From the NCBI RefSeq assembly GCF_965233615.1, contig NZ_OZ247495.1: DNA of 64,000 nt. One strand, 5' to 3'. A program made the position numbers and the translations under genes. This stretch comes from Pelagibius sp028280305. GTDB lineage: Bacteria; Pseudomonadota; Alphaproteobacteria; Kiloniellales; Kiloniellaceae. The notes under the pieces are model-generated. The model did not search any database. It saw nothing but the letters and a program-made list of their open reading frames with translations, and was not told the DNA's origin. Position 1 is the stretch's first letter, and each line of letters opens with the position of its first letter. Positions 43,793 to 53,142 of this stretch are shown one piece after another.

Positions 43793-44476
43793 ATGCAACA
43801 AGCGATTCAAGAGTGGGCGACGGCTGTAGGAACATTCATTGATGCCTATTGCAAGCTCTTGGATCAGGCCGAAGAGACATCAAACGCCGAGATTGAGGCG
43901 GAAAGGAGAGTGTTCCGCGACTTGCTTCTTGGGATCGAACGGGATGTCAGGCCCGAAACTCCCACCGGTCTCCCGGTTTGCCGCTTTGCAGATGCCGTTC
44001 TGCAGGAAGCGCCTAGCGAGACTTCCTTGCAAACGGATCTCAACGAATCATGCCGACAGGTCATCGCGAACGCTAGGTGGGTCAACAAGTACGAGCCGAA
44101 CGCGGAACACGCGGACCTGTTCGAGAACTTTGCCTTTTGCGACTTCGTAGGGCCGGACTCCTCGCAGGTGTCTCACGACGTAACGCTGGGCTTTGTCCTC
44201 TTGGGTCCCGATACCAGCTATCCGTTCCATGAGCATCCGGCTCGAGAGCTCTACTACGTAGCCAGTGGAAAGGCCGGTTGGGCCACCGATTTCGAAGACT
44301 TTACCCTTCGGGAGCCGGGCACTTTCCTTCTGCACTTAGAAAGCCAGCCCCACGCCATGCGGACTTATGGCGAACCCTTGCTCGCTGTATCGGCATGGCG
44401 GGGAGAGGTTCGGGGAGGATCCCGCTTCAGCCAGAAAGTGCCCCGACAGAACGTCAACCTCAAACATCATATCTAG
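43793..44476 (+). CDS. Cupin of the dimethylsulfoniopropionate-lyase (DddL/DddQ-like) family
   Basis: A 227-residue protein. After an all-helical N-terminal half, the cupin core shows His146, His148 and Glu152 in 'YPFHEHPARELYYVASGKAGW' and His187 in 'LHLESQPHAMRT', the four expected metal ligands. This arrangement and length resemble the DMSP_lyase family, but many members of that family in terrestrial bacteria are not proven lyases. Its place between amine-catabolism and uptake genes suggests a lyase or metal-dependent enzyme acting on the imported compound. The ATG follows GAGGAG. Confidence 0.75.
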   Translation: MQQAIQEWATAVGTFIDAYCKLLDQAEETSNAEIEAERRVFRDLLLGIERDVRPETPTGLPVCRFADAVLQEAPSETSLQTDLNESCRQVIANARWVNKYEPNAEHADLFENFAFCDFVGPDSSQVSHDVTLGFVLLGPDTSYPFHEHPARELYYVASGKAGWATDFEDFTLREPGTFLLHLESQPHAMRTYGEPLLAVSAWRGEVRGGSRFSQKVPRQNVNLKHHI

Positions 44477-44483
44477 GTCAGCC

Positions 44484-45617
44484 ATGAAGACGTCACCCGG
44501 TCCAATCATCCAGTTCAAAGGAATCAACAAGACTTACGATGGTGCGGTGAACATACTGAAAGGCCTGCATCTCGACATAGATAGGGGGGAATTTGTCACC
44601 TTGCTGGGCCCTTCGGGGTCGGGCAAGACCACGCTCCTGATGATACTCGCGGGCTTTGAAGTGCCGACCGGCGGCGAGGTGTTGCTTGACGGGCAAATTC
44701 TCAATCACGTGCCAGCCTACAAGCGCGACATGGGGGTCGTTTTCCAGAACTACGCGCTCTTTCCACATATGACCGTGCGCAAGAATGTGGGCTACCCGCT
44801 GGTACAGAGAGGCGTGTCCAAGGAGGAAATCGCAAAGCGGGTCGACGGCGCACTGTCGATGATCCACATGAGCGAGTTCAGCGAGCGGCTCCCCGCTCAA
44901 CTTTCCGGGGGTCAGCAGCAGCGAGTGGCCCTTGCCAGGGCGCTTGTGTACCGGCCACAGGTCGTCCTCATGGATGAGCCACTGGGCGCCCTCGATAAGA
45001 AATTGCGGGAGCACATGCAGATTGAAATCAAGCATCTGCACGGCTCCCTCGGCATGACGGTAGTTTATGTGACGCACGACCAGTCCGAAGCTTTAACGAT
45101 GTCGGATCGCATTGCGGTCTTCAAGGATGGGGTGATCCTGCAGATCGGATCACCGCATGAGATCTACGAGCAACCGAACTGCTCTTTCGTCGCAAACTTC
45201 ATAGGCGAGACCAACAACTTTTCCGGTTCGGTCCGATCCACCAACGGCAATCACTGCGATGTTGAGCTGCATTGCGGCGGCTTAGTCCGCGGGGTGAACG
45301 TTTGTGGTGCCGGCGTTGGCGACGAAGTCAATCTAGCGGTCAGGCCTGAACGTATTCAGATCGACCGTACCGACGATTGTTCCCTTGGCTCGGTTAGGGC
45401 CGTTGTGGAAGGAACGATCTATCACGGCGACCATCTTCGCTACGAACTCGGCATCGCTGGCACCGAAGGCGCAATGGCAAAGGCCGCCATTGAATCGAGC
45501 GAATCTTTGGCACGTGGAACCGAGGTGAACGTTCGATGGAGCGAGCAACACGGGCGTGTACTGGACAGGATTTTGCTTTCGGGCGATCGGCCAGATCCGG
45601 AGATGAGTCACCAATGA
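44484..45617 (+). CDS. Putrescine/spermidine-type ABC transporter ATP-binding protein (PotA-like)
   Basis: A 377-residue ATPase. Walker A 'GPSGSGKTT', 'VVFQNYALFPHMTVRKNVGYPL', signature 'LSGGQQQRVALARALVYRPQVVLMDEPLGALDKKLREHMQIEIK' and 'THDQSEALTMSDRIAVFKDGVILQIGSPHEIYEQP' are complete. The C-terminal regulatory TOBE domain includes 'NLAVRPERIQI'. It overlaps the first permease by 4 bases. Such importers carry polyamines, aromatic amines or quaternary compounds. Confidence 0.93.
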   Translation: MKTSPGPIIQFKGINKTYDGAVNILKGLHLDIDRGEFVTLLGPSGSGKTTLLMILAGFEVPTGGEVLLDGQILNHVPAYKRDMGVVFQNYALFPHMTVRKNVGYPLVQRGVSKEEIAKRVDGALSMIHMSEFSERLPAQLSGGQQQRVALARALVYRPQVVLMDEPLGALDKKLREHMQIEIKHLHGSLGMTVVYVTHDQSEALTMSDRIAVFKDGVILQIGSPHEIYEQPNCSFVANFIGETNNFSGSVRSTNGNHCDVELHCGGLVRGVNVCGAGVGDEVNLAVRPERIQIDRTDDCSLGSVRAVVEGTIYHGDHLRYELGIAGTEGAMAKAAIESSESLARGTEVNVRWSEQHGRVLDRILLSGDRPDPEMSHQ

Positions 45618-46822
45618 ACGCAGATCTCAAGGCTGAGCTCCGCCTGGCGGAAAGAGGACGGCAGCTCCGAGCGTTTGCACTCGTAGCCCCTTTGCTGACC
45701 TTTCTTGTCGTGATCTTCGTTTTGCCGATCGGCTTCACAATGTTCTTTGCCGTGGCCAGCCCGGAGGTAAGAAACGTTCTTCCCCGTACGGCCGGTGCGA
45801 TCGCCGATTGGGATGGGAGCGACCTGCCCGATGAGGCGACCTTCGAAGCGCTTGTACAGGACCTTCAGAACGGTGCCGCCGCCAAAACAGTCGCCGGGCT
45901 CGGCACGCGGTTGAACTACGAGATTTCCGGTTATCGCAGTCTGATCATGCGTTCGTCGCGACGCGCAAAAAACATGGATGCCCCCTACAAGGATGCACTG
46001 ATCGAGCGAGACCCCCGCTGGGGTGAACTTGAATATTGGCGGGCGATGAAGACCGCAATTGGCCCACTGACACCCCGATACCTGCTTCAGGTCTTGGATC
46101 TGGAACGCAGTTGGGACGGCTCGATCACTCGGGTATCCGCCGAGAGGGCGGTTTACGTGAACTACCTGGTTCGGACGTTCTGGATCAGCGTTTCCGTCAC
46201 GGTCCTCTGTATTTTCATTGGCTACCCAATTGCCGTTGTTGCTGCGCACTCGAGCCAAGCCATAGGTCGGTTGGTTCTGGCGGCTGTGCTGCTGCCGTTC
46301 TGGATTTCGGTGCTCGTAAGGACGGCAGCGTGGGTCGTGGTTCTGCAGAAAGAAGGCGTTATCAACAGCGCGATGATTCACCTGGGAATAATTGATGAGC
46401 CGGTTCAACTCATTTTCAATCGGCTGGGCGTCTACGTCGCAATGGTTCACGTTTTGCTGCCGTTTCTGGTGCTCCCGCTTTACAGCGTCATGAAGAACAT
46501 ACCCATGCTCCATATGCGGGCAGCGGAGTCCTTGGGTGCGAAACCGATCTCGGCCTTTCTGACAGTCTATCTCCCCCAGTCATTGCCAGGACTGAGTGCG
46601 GGAACCTTGCTCGTGTTCATTCTTTCACTCGGGTACTACATCACGCCAGCGCTCGTTGGCGGACCGGGTGATCAGATGCTGAGCTATCTGGTGACCGAGT
46701 TCGCGCTGGAAATCGGCAACTGGGGTATGGCCGGTGCGGCTGCGTTCCTTCTCCTCGTTTCCACCCTAGTGGCATACGCCGTCTTCAGGAAGTTGTTGGG
46801 CGCGCGCGGTTTCATGGCGTAG
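45614..46822 (+). CDS. Putrescine-type ABC transporter permease (PotB-like)
   Basis: A 402-residue permease, long because of a soluble insert (about residues 45-190) between the first and second membrane segments, a feature of a subset of PotB-like proteins. Membrane segments include 'LVAPLLTFLVVIFVLPIGFTMFFAV', 'TFWISVSVTVLCIFIGYPIAVVAA' and 'LVLAAVLLPFWISVLVRTAAWVVVL'. The EAA loop is 'RAAESLGAKPISAFLTVYLPQSLPGLSAG'. Confidence 0.92.
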   Translation: MNADLKAELRLAERGRQLRAFALVAPLLTFLVVIFVLPIGFTMFFAVASPEVRNVLPRTAGAIADWDGSDLPDEATFEALVQDLQNGAAAKTVAGLGTRLNYEISGYRSLIMRSSRRAKNMDAPYKDALIERDPRWGELEYWRAMKTAIGPLTPRYLLQVLDLERSWDGSITRVSAERAVYVNYLVRTFWISVSVTVLCIFIGYPIAVVAAHSSQAIGRLVLAAVLLPFWISVLVRTAAWVVVLQKEGVINSAMIHLGIIDEPVQLIFNRLGVYVAMVHVLLPFLVLPLYSVMKNIPMLHMRAAESLGAKPISAFLTVYLPQSLPGLSAGTLLVFILSLGYYITPALVGGPGDQMLSYLVTEFALEIGNWGMAGAAAFLLLVSTLVAYAVFRKLLGARGFMA

Positions 46823-46837
46823 AGAGGAGAGTTTTAG

Positions 46838-47665
46838 ATGATGGTCTCGGGCGGTTATCTGACACCAGCGCAGCGCGCGGCCCGACTGGCCCTGCGCCTA
46901 TTCGTCGCCCTTGCCTGCGCTTTCTTGATCCTGCCGATCGTTGCGATCATTCCGATCTCGTTCAGTTCGGGCAGCTTTCTCAGCTATCCGCTACCTGGCC
47001 TATCCTGGCAGTGGTACGAGAACGTGCTGCGCCCGACGCCATGGTTGGAGTCCACCTGGAACAGCTTGATCATTGCGGTGGGCGCAACGACGCTGGCGAC
47101 TGTTTTGGGAACTCTCGCCGCCTACGGCTTGACCTCGGCGAAGTTTCCCGGCCATGCACTTGTCGTCGGCCTCATCATATCACCACTCATTGTACCGTTG
47201 ATCATCATCGCCCTGGGCGTCTATTTTTTCTTTGCTCGCGTCGGCCTGTTGGGAACTTTCGCTGGCCTCATTCTGGCACATACCGCGCTCGGCGTACCTT
47301 TCGTCGTGATCTCGGTGATGGCGTCACTCGCCGGTTTCGACCGCCGTTTGGTCCGGGCGTCGGAAAGCCTTGGTGCAAGACCGACAACGACATTCCGTGT
47401 CATAACCCTACCTCTCATCGCCCCAGGTGTTGTGTCCGGCGCGCTCTTTGCGTTTATCACCTCTTTCGATGAGATCGTGGTCGCCCTCTTCATTGCCTCC
47501 CCGGCGCAATTCACTCTTCCACGCCAACTTTTCGCCGGCCTGCGGGATCAGTTGGACCCCTCGATCGTGGCAATTGCGACGCTCCTGATTCTGTTTACAG
47601 CCGGCCTTCTGGGATTGTTTGAAGTTCTGCGTCGTCGAACGGCTCGGATCGTGGGAAAGACCTGA
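46838..47665 (+). CDS. Putrescine-type ABC transporter permease (PotC-like)
   Basis: A 275-residue permease with six membrane segments. 'FLILPIVAIIPISFSSGSFLSYPLPGLSWQWYENVL' is the N-terminal signature of PotC-like proteins. The EAA loop is 'RASESLGARPTTTFRVITLPLIAPGVVSGALFAFITSFDEIVVALF'. Two ATGs at 46838 and 46841 follow AGAGGAG; either may be used. The periplasmic partner is probably the binding protein encoded at 51352. Confidence 0.92.
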   Translation: MMVSGGYLTPAQRAARLALRLFVALACAFLILPIVAIIPISFSSGSFLSYPLPGLSWQWYENVLRPTPWLESTWNSLIIAVGATTLATVLGTLAAYGLTSAKFPGHALVVGLIISPLIVPLIIIALGVYFFFARVGLLGTFAGLILAHTALGVPFVVISVMASLAGFDRRLVRASESLGARPTTTFRVITLPLIAPGVVSGALFAFITSFDEIVVALFIASPAQFTLPRQLFAGLRDQLDPSIVAIATLLILFTAGLLGLFEVLRRRTARIVGKT

Positions 47666-48260
47666 TTGAGGGGCTGAGAATCACCACGAGGACCAGAACC
47701 TTTGGTTGAGCAAACATCACTTGTTCGAGAGTTGAGTTGTGCGGTACCAGACACGACTCTGGAACAGGCGCAGGATATTGCTCGACACTTGTTCGACGTC
47801 GAAGGAGAGGCGCATCTCCTTCCTGGCGAGCGGGAACGAAACTTTCGCCTTTATGCCGCTGAAGACAGCTACTTTCTGAAGGTCGCGCCGGCGGGCACCG
47901 ACAAGCCTTCACTGGAGATGCAGGCGGCGGCTCTCGCCCACCTCGCCGCAATAGCGCCAGAGCTGCCCGTGCCGCGGGTCATAAGGTCCGGTAAGACTGC
48001 CGTGGTCATGCTCGACGATGGGTTGCTCGTGTTCATGACCAGCTGGTTGCCCGGGGTTCTCATGCTTGAGACCAAGAAGACACCTGGGCTCCAGAGGGAG
48101 GTCGCAGCGCTGGCAGCATATGTCGGGAAGGGCCTCCGAGGCTTCTTTCACCCCTCTGCCGGGCGAAGGCTGATCTGGGACTTGAGCCGGGCGGGCGAAC
48201 TTCAATCGCTGCTGGCTCACACGACGCACCAGGACCGAGCAAAGCTGGCCGGCGCCGCCC

Positions 48261-49113
48261 TAGGGTCGGTACTCAATTAGGGATTCCCCTACGTCTGCAG
48301 TTGTGATTCTTTGATCCAGGTTTCCCAAGGCAGGGAGGATTGGATGGCACGGCTTTACTGGCTTTCGGACGAGGAATGGGCTCGGATCGAGCCTTATCTG
48401 CCGCGCGGTCGGCGCGGGGCTCATCGGGTGGATGACCGTCGGGTGATTTCCGGTATCGTCCATATGCTCAAGGTCGGAGCGCGCTGGCGCGACTGTCCGT
48501 CGGAATACGACCCCTACACGACGATCTACAACCGCTTCAATCGCTGGAGCAAGCAAGGGGTTTGGGAGGATATTTTCTACGCCCTGACGGGTAAAAGTGT
48601 TGTCGTATCGACCACAGCGGTCGATTCCACCCACATCAAGGCGCACCGCTCGGCGGCGGGGGCAAAAGGGGGGACTTCGAGCACGCAATCGGTCGATCGC
48701 GCGGCGGACGGACGACTAAAATTCATGCCATAACCGATGCACTGGGGCGCCCTATTGCCCTCTCGATCACGCCCGGACAGACCCATGATCTGGTCGGCGC
48801 GGCCATGCTTCTCGAGCGCATACCAACCCCTAAACGGCTCCTGGCCGATCGCGCCTATGACGCCGCAAAGCTGCGGGACTGGTTGATCGAACGAGGCTGC
48901 CAGCCGGTCATCCCTCCAAACCCAACCCGCAAGCATCCTCAATCGTACGACAAAGTCGCCTACCGAGACCGCAACCGCGTGGAGCGGATGTTCTGTCGGC
49001 TCAAGGATTTCAGAAGGATAGCAACCCGCTACGACAAGCGCGCCGATATCTTCCTCGCCGCCATCTGTCTGGCCGCATCTATCACTTGGTGGCTCAATTG
49101 AGTCTCGACCCTA
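48261..49113 (+). mobile_element. IS5-family (IS427-type) element
   Basis: Ends GGGTCGGTACTCAATTA (from 48263) and, on the complementary strand, GGGTCGAGACTCAATT (to 49111) are imperfect inverted repeats. TA is duplicated at 48261-48262 and 49112-49113, inside CTAG on both sides, matching the YTAR-type target of the IS427 group. Confidence 0.9.
48344..49101 (+). CDS. IS5-family transposase, two overlapping phases
   Basis: Phase 1 (48344-48733) begins 'MARLYWLSDEEWARIEPYLPRGRRGAHRVDDRRVISGI' and has 'TTAVDSTHIKAHRSAAGAKGG'. Phase 2 (about 48670-49101) continues 'AIGRSRGGRTTKIHAITDALGRPIAL', 'LLADRAYDAAKLRDWL' and 'RNRVERMFCRLKDFRRIATRYDK'. The switch is at AAAAGGGGGG (48664-48673), the slippery run used for -1 frameshifting in IS427-type elements. 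The fused protein would have the complete DDE triad. Confidence 0.88.
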
Positions 49114-51106
49114 GAGCGATTCGCCGCCCGATGCGGAATCCGCAGTGCCCTGCGCGCGCAGGTGATCCACAACGACTTCAACCAGAACAACCTGCTGGTC
49201 GATCCAGCGGATCAAGCCACGATCACCGGGCTTCTGGACTTCGGCGACATGATTTTTGCCCCGCTAATCAACGACCTGGCAATCGCAATCTCGCATCACC
49301 TCTACGGCGAACCCGATGTGCTTGAGGAGATGGCCAACATGACCGATGCTTACCACCAAGTCGTGCCCCTGGATGAGTCAAAAGTTGATTGTCTGCCAGA
49401 CCTTATTGCGGCTCGGCTTGCATCGCGCGAGATCATCGTGAATTGGCGGGTCGCCCAGCGAGGCGACACCGGTAGCTACGATGCCAAGGTCTCGGAGATG
49501 ACCTGGGAGGCGCTGTCTTGCGTAATGGACATAGATGCTAAGGCCGCGACACGGCGGCTGCACGATGCCTGCGGCTACCCGAGTAAGATCCAGGTCGCGA
49601 CGCCGGCGGAAACGCTGCTTGAGCGTCGCAAGCGCATCTTGGGTCCGACTGCGAAACAGTTCTACGAGCGCAGTTTCCATCCCGTGCGCGCTCAGGGCGT
49701 CTGGGTGTATGACGAATCCGGCAAGCGCTATCTCGACGCTTACAACAACGTTCCCCATGTCGGTCACTGCCACCCCCACGTAACTGCCGCGATCACACGA
49801 CAAACGAATCGGTTAAACACCAACACTCGCTATTTGGACGAGACCATCCTGAACTACACCGAGCGCTTGACGGCGACAACGCCCGGCGGTTTGGACACAG
49901 TCGTGCTTGTTTGCACGGGTACTGAGGCCAACGATCTGGCTTGGCAGGTGGCTCAAGCCTGGTCCGGTGGATCCGGCGCGATCACGACGGACTCGGCCTT
50001 TCATGGGAACTCCACGTTCGTCGGTCGCTTGGACACCTACACACTATCGGTCGAGCGCAGGGAAAAGTGGATTGCAACCGTAGGCGCACCGAGGTTCCCT
50101 GGACGTATCGTCGCCAATCAGAAGCACGCACCAGTCACGGAGTTCGCTCGCGAGTTCGACGCGGCGATCGATGCTCTGCGCTCCTACGGTCATGAGCCCG
50201 CTGCTTTCTATATGTGTCCGCTATTTGCAAGCGACGGCCTCTTTTCGCCGCCCAACGGCTACATGGCCGAGGCGATCGAGAGAGTCCGACGTTCGGACGC
50301 CTTGATCGTGTGCGACGAAGTGCAGTCAAGCTTCGGGCGCACCGGCGACGATATGTGGGGCTATCAGGCGCTGGGCATTACCCCGGATATCGTGACCTTG
50401 GGGAAGCCCATCGGCAATGGTCACCCTCTCGGTGCGTTAGTGACGCGGCGGGAGATCATGGAACGCTTCGCCCAGTCCGAGCGTTACTTCAACACTTTCG
50501 GAGGGAATCCGGTCGCCTGTGCCGCCGGGCTTGCGGTGCTCGACGTGCTCGAGCGTGAAGACCTGCTTAGCAACGCACGCGTCGTCGGAGCCTATCTGAG
50601 ATCGGGCCTGGAGAGTCTTGCGACGGTCAGCCCATTGGTCAGCGATGTTCGTGGCCGAGGGCTGTTTCTGGGCGTCGACCTAGCCGTCGATGGCCACCCG
50701 GCACCAAAAGTCGCTCGGCAAGTCATCGAGGAGATGCACCACCGCGGCGTCCTGATCGGGATCACGGGCGCGGGACGCAACCTACTCAAGGTGCGGCCGC
50801 CGATGTGCGTGAGCAAGACGAACGCAGATCAGATCGTCGAAACGCTCGGAGCGGTTCTCCAGAGCGACGCCGTCAAGTCGGCACAATAGAACACGGAAGC
50901 AGAGAGCCTTCGTACTTGCCACCCAGAGGTGACTTGCTGACCTGGCAGGACTTGATTAGGGAGGAACGCGGCGGGTTCTGCTGCCGCAAGGTCCGCTAGC
51001 TTTCGGCAACGCTGCTCACGCCGTGCACTCGGCAAGCAACGCCGTGCCGCGTCAAGAGCGCCGTACGAGAACCGCAATTTTTGCTGGTGTTTTTTTATGA
51101 ATCGTC

Positions 51107-51240
51107 TTGAGGGCTGGAGGCCGTTTTGGTAACATCATTTTGCTAGGAAATTCGCGGAGACTCAGCGGCAAAGTCGAGTCTCGGAGCCGAATTGGACCGG
51201 CGCAAACCTTCACAGGTTGGCGCCGGTTTTTGTTTGTTTT
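51107..51240 (+). promoter_or_regulatory. Promoter plus candidate regulatory leader RNA D
   Basis: TTGAGG (51107-51112), 17-base spacer, TAACAT (51130-51135). Eight bases later TAGGAA (51144-51149) begins the leader. The outer stem is AATTCG / CGAATT (51149-51154 and 51188-51193), the inner hairpin GAGACTC / GAGTCTC (51157-51163 and 51176-51182), then GGACCGG (51194-51200). ACCGGCGC then pairs with GCGCCGGT (51196-51203 and 51220-51227) around an inner AACCT/AGGTT stem and runs into TTTTTGTTTGTTTT. The binding-protein gene starts 112 bases later. Confidence 0.75.
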
Positions 51241-51351
51241 GATACCGAGTGCCACAGCGTTGAGACACTGGCAAGGGGATGTAACCCACAAAGGTCGCCC
51301 CTTGGAATCCGGTCTGCAAGGGCAACTCTGAATGAGAAGACGGAGGAAAAC

Positions 51352-52404
51352 ATGAGGGATTGTGTCCTGGGTCTGACGATTGGAATTTCATTGGCATTTG
51401 CCGGCCTGAATGCCGCCTCAGCAAGGGATTTCACGGTTACCGCTTGGGGCGGGGCGGTGCAGGATGCCAAGCGAGACATCTTCTTCACGCCCTTTGCAAA
51501 AGCCGAAGGCGTCAAGGTGTTGGACGATGTTTATGCCGGTGGTTGGGCGCCATTCAAGGCTATGCAGGACACCGGTGTCGTCCCGTGGGACATCGTGCAA
51601 GTGGAAACGGCCGAACTCGTTCGCGGTTGCGAGGAGGGCGTGTTCGCACCGGTCGACTGGACGAAAGTGGGAAACAAAGGCGATTTCATCCCATCGGCTG
51701 TGTCGGAGTGCGGCGTCGGAACAACGGTTTGGTCCATCGTCGTTGCCTACAACGCCGACTTGGTCTCCGAACAGCCAGCGACGGTCGGGGATTTTTGGGA
51801 TTTGCAGCGCTGGCCAGGCAAGCGCGGCATGCGGCGCGGCCCCAAAGTCAATCTTGAGCTCGCACTGATGGCCGACGGCGTTTCGCCGGCAGATGTTTAC
51901 AAGGAGCTTTCCACCAAGGAAGGCCTTGAACGTGCCTTTGCAAAGCTCGACGAGATCAAACCTGAAGTCCAGTGGTGGAAGTCAGGCGCCCAAGCGCCGG
52001 AATGGCTGATCTCAGGCGATGTGGTGATGAGTCTTGCCTACAATGGGCGGGTTGCAAAGGCTCTGGAAGAAGGGAAGGACCTGAAGATCATCTGGGAGAA
52101 CACACTCTACGACGCTGACGCTTGGGCGATCCCGACTGGTTCTCCTTACATCGACTTGGCGCACAGGTTCATCAGGTTCGCGTCCGATCCCGCGCGGCAG
52201 GCCAAATTCACAAACTCCTTTGCCTACGGACCGACAACTGTTGAGTCTATGAAAATGGTCGATCCAGCTCGCCTGCCGTTGCTGCCGGCCGGCGCCAATC
52301 TTGACAGCGGACTGCACATTGGCAGCGAAGAGGCGCGCGAATTCTGGGCCGATAATCTCGAGGAACTGAATGAGCGTTGGAACACCTGGACCAGTTCCGA
52401 GTAG
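51352..52404 (+). CDS. Extracellular solute-binding protein (putrescine/spermidine type, PotD-like)
   Basis: A 350-residue periplasmic protein. The ATG follows CGGAGG. The signal peptide is about residues 1-24 ('LGLTIGISLAFAGLNAASA'). 'FTVTAWGGAVQDAKRDIFFTPFAKAEGVKVLDD' and 'WDIVQVETAELVRGCEEGVFAPVDW' are typical of PotD-type proteins, and 'VTLA-like' hinge residues recur in 'VVMSLAYNGRVAKALEEGKDL'. It is probably the receptor for the PotABC-like importer at 44484-47665, although it is transcribed from its own leader-controlled promoter. Confidence 0.9.
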   Translation: MRDCVLGLTIGISLAFAGLNAASARDFTVTAWGGAVQDAKRDIFFTPFAKAEGVKVLDDVYAGGWAPFKAMQDTGVVPWDIVQVETAELVRGCEEGVFAPVDWTKVGNKGDFIPSAVSECGVGTTVWSIVVAYNADLVSEQPATVGDFWDLQRWPGKRGMRRGPKVNLELALMADGVSPADVYKELSTKEGLERAFAKLDEIKPEVQWWKSGAQAPEWLISGDVVMSLAYNGRVAKALEEGKDLKIIWENTLYDADAWAIPTGSPYIDLAHRFIRFASDPARQAKFTNSFAYGPTTVESMKMVDPARLPLLPAGANLDSGLHIGSEEAREFWADNLEELNERWNTWTSSE

Positions 52405-52505
52405 CGCGGACTGCGCGTGCCAAGACCATGGAGTGATTGGGTAAGCGACTAATATCGCCTCGTTTTCGAGATCTGGAAGGTGCCTAGCTTGAGGAGAAGT
52501 CCGGG

Positions 52506-53108
52506 ATGGAGAACAAACTGACGATCAATCCAGAGGCTACTCTGGGCCCGTTCTACCCGGAAACCTACGTGCCGGCGGATGCCAATGACTTGACCCGCGT
52601 CCGCTACGGCCAGCCCCGTGCCACGGGCCAGCTGGCCTACATCGAAGGAATGGTCAGAGATTCCGAGGGGGTCGGCCGACCTCGAATTCTCATTGAGGTG
52701 TGGCAAGCAAACGCGGCGGGACGGTATCGCCACCCAAAGGACCAAAGTGACTTGGCACTTGATCCCAACTTCGACGGCTGGGGTCGCTTTCTCACCCGTG
52801 ACGACGGCTCCTACGATTTCCGTACGGTCATCCCCGGAGCCCACGCTGCAGCGGATGGGACTGTGCAGGCACCTCATTTGAAGGTTTCTCTCTTCGGCAC
52901 CGGGTTCGACCGCCTCCAGACTGCCATTTTCTTTCCAGGTACGGAGGAGTTGGGGGACGATCCGATCATGAAACGGATAGGCGACCGCTCGGCACTTCTC
53001 GTAGCGAAGGAAGTCGAAACGTTAACCAATGCCCCTGAGAGCGTGCGGTGTTTTCGATTCGATTTCACTGTGCGTGGCGAGAACGAAACGCCGTTCTTTC
53101 TCGACTGA
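52506..53108 (+). CDS. pcaG: Protocatechuate 3,4-dioxygenase alpha-subunit-like protein
   Basis: A 200-residue intradiol-dioxygenase-fold protein. 'EATLGPFYPETYVPADANDLTRVRYGQPRATGQLAYIEGMVRDSEG', 'EVWQANAAGRYRHPKDQSDLALDPNFDGWGRFLTRDDGSYDFRTVIPGA' and 'QAPHLKVSLFGTGF' are typical of PcaG. Like other alpha subunits it lacks the full set of iron ligands. Its gene precedes the beta-subunit gene, the reverse of the common pcaHG order. Confidence 0.88.
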   Translation: MENKLTINPEATLGPFYPETYVPADANDLTRVRYGQPRATGQLAYIEGMVRDSEGVGRPRILIEVWQANAAGRYRHPKDQSDLALDPNFDGWGRFLTRDDGSYDFRTVIPGAHAAADGTVQAPHLKVSLFGTGFDRLQTAIFFPGTEELGDDPIMKRIGDRSALLVAKEVETLTNAPESVRCFRFDFTVRGENETPFFLD

Positions 53109-53142
53109 CAGACACGAGCTCTGCCGAACAGGACAACCGGAA

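Larger units (their letters stand above)
47702..50889 (+). pseudogene. Kinase-aminotransferase fusion (APH-like plus class III phospho-lyase type), split by an IS5 element
   Basis: The N-terminal aminoglycoside-phosphotransferase-like kinase domain ('ERERNFRLYAAEDSYFLKV' to 'AKLAGAAL') is cut at 48261. It resumes at 49112 with 'ERFAARCGIRSALRAQVIHNDFNQNNLLVD', carrying the catalytic 'HNDFNQNN' and the 'LLDFGDM' metal motif. A class III PLP domain follows ('VDESGKRYLDAYNNVPHVGHCHPHV', 'CDEVQSSFGRTG', Lys in 'DIVTLGKPIGNG'). Removing the IS and one TA restores the frame perfectly, about 780 residues. Family knowledge: such fusions resemble hydroxylysine kinase plus ethanolamine-phosphate phospho-lyase, which together turn an amino alcohol into an aldehyde. 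The distal part (from 49162) could still be translated alone. The start is probably the TTG at 47702. Confidence 0.87.

Noticed and set aside
31826..51240. Assigning the four leaders to the ykkC (guanidine-I) class because of the CTAGG start
   Set aside because: The other conserved ykkC blocks, as I remember them, are absent, and the downstream genes are not typical guanidine exporters or carboxylases. A covariance search is needed.
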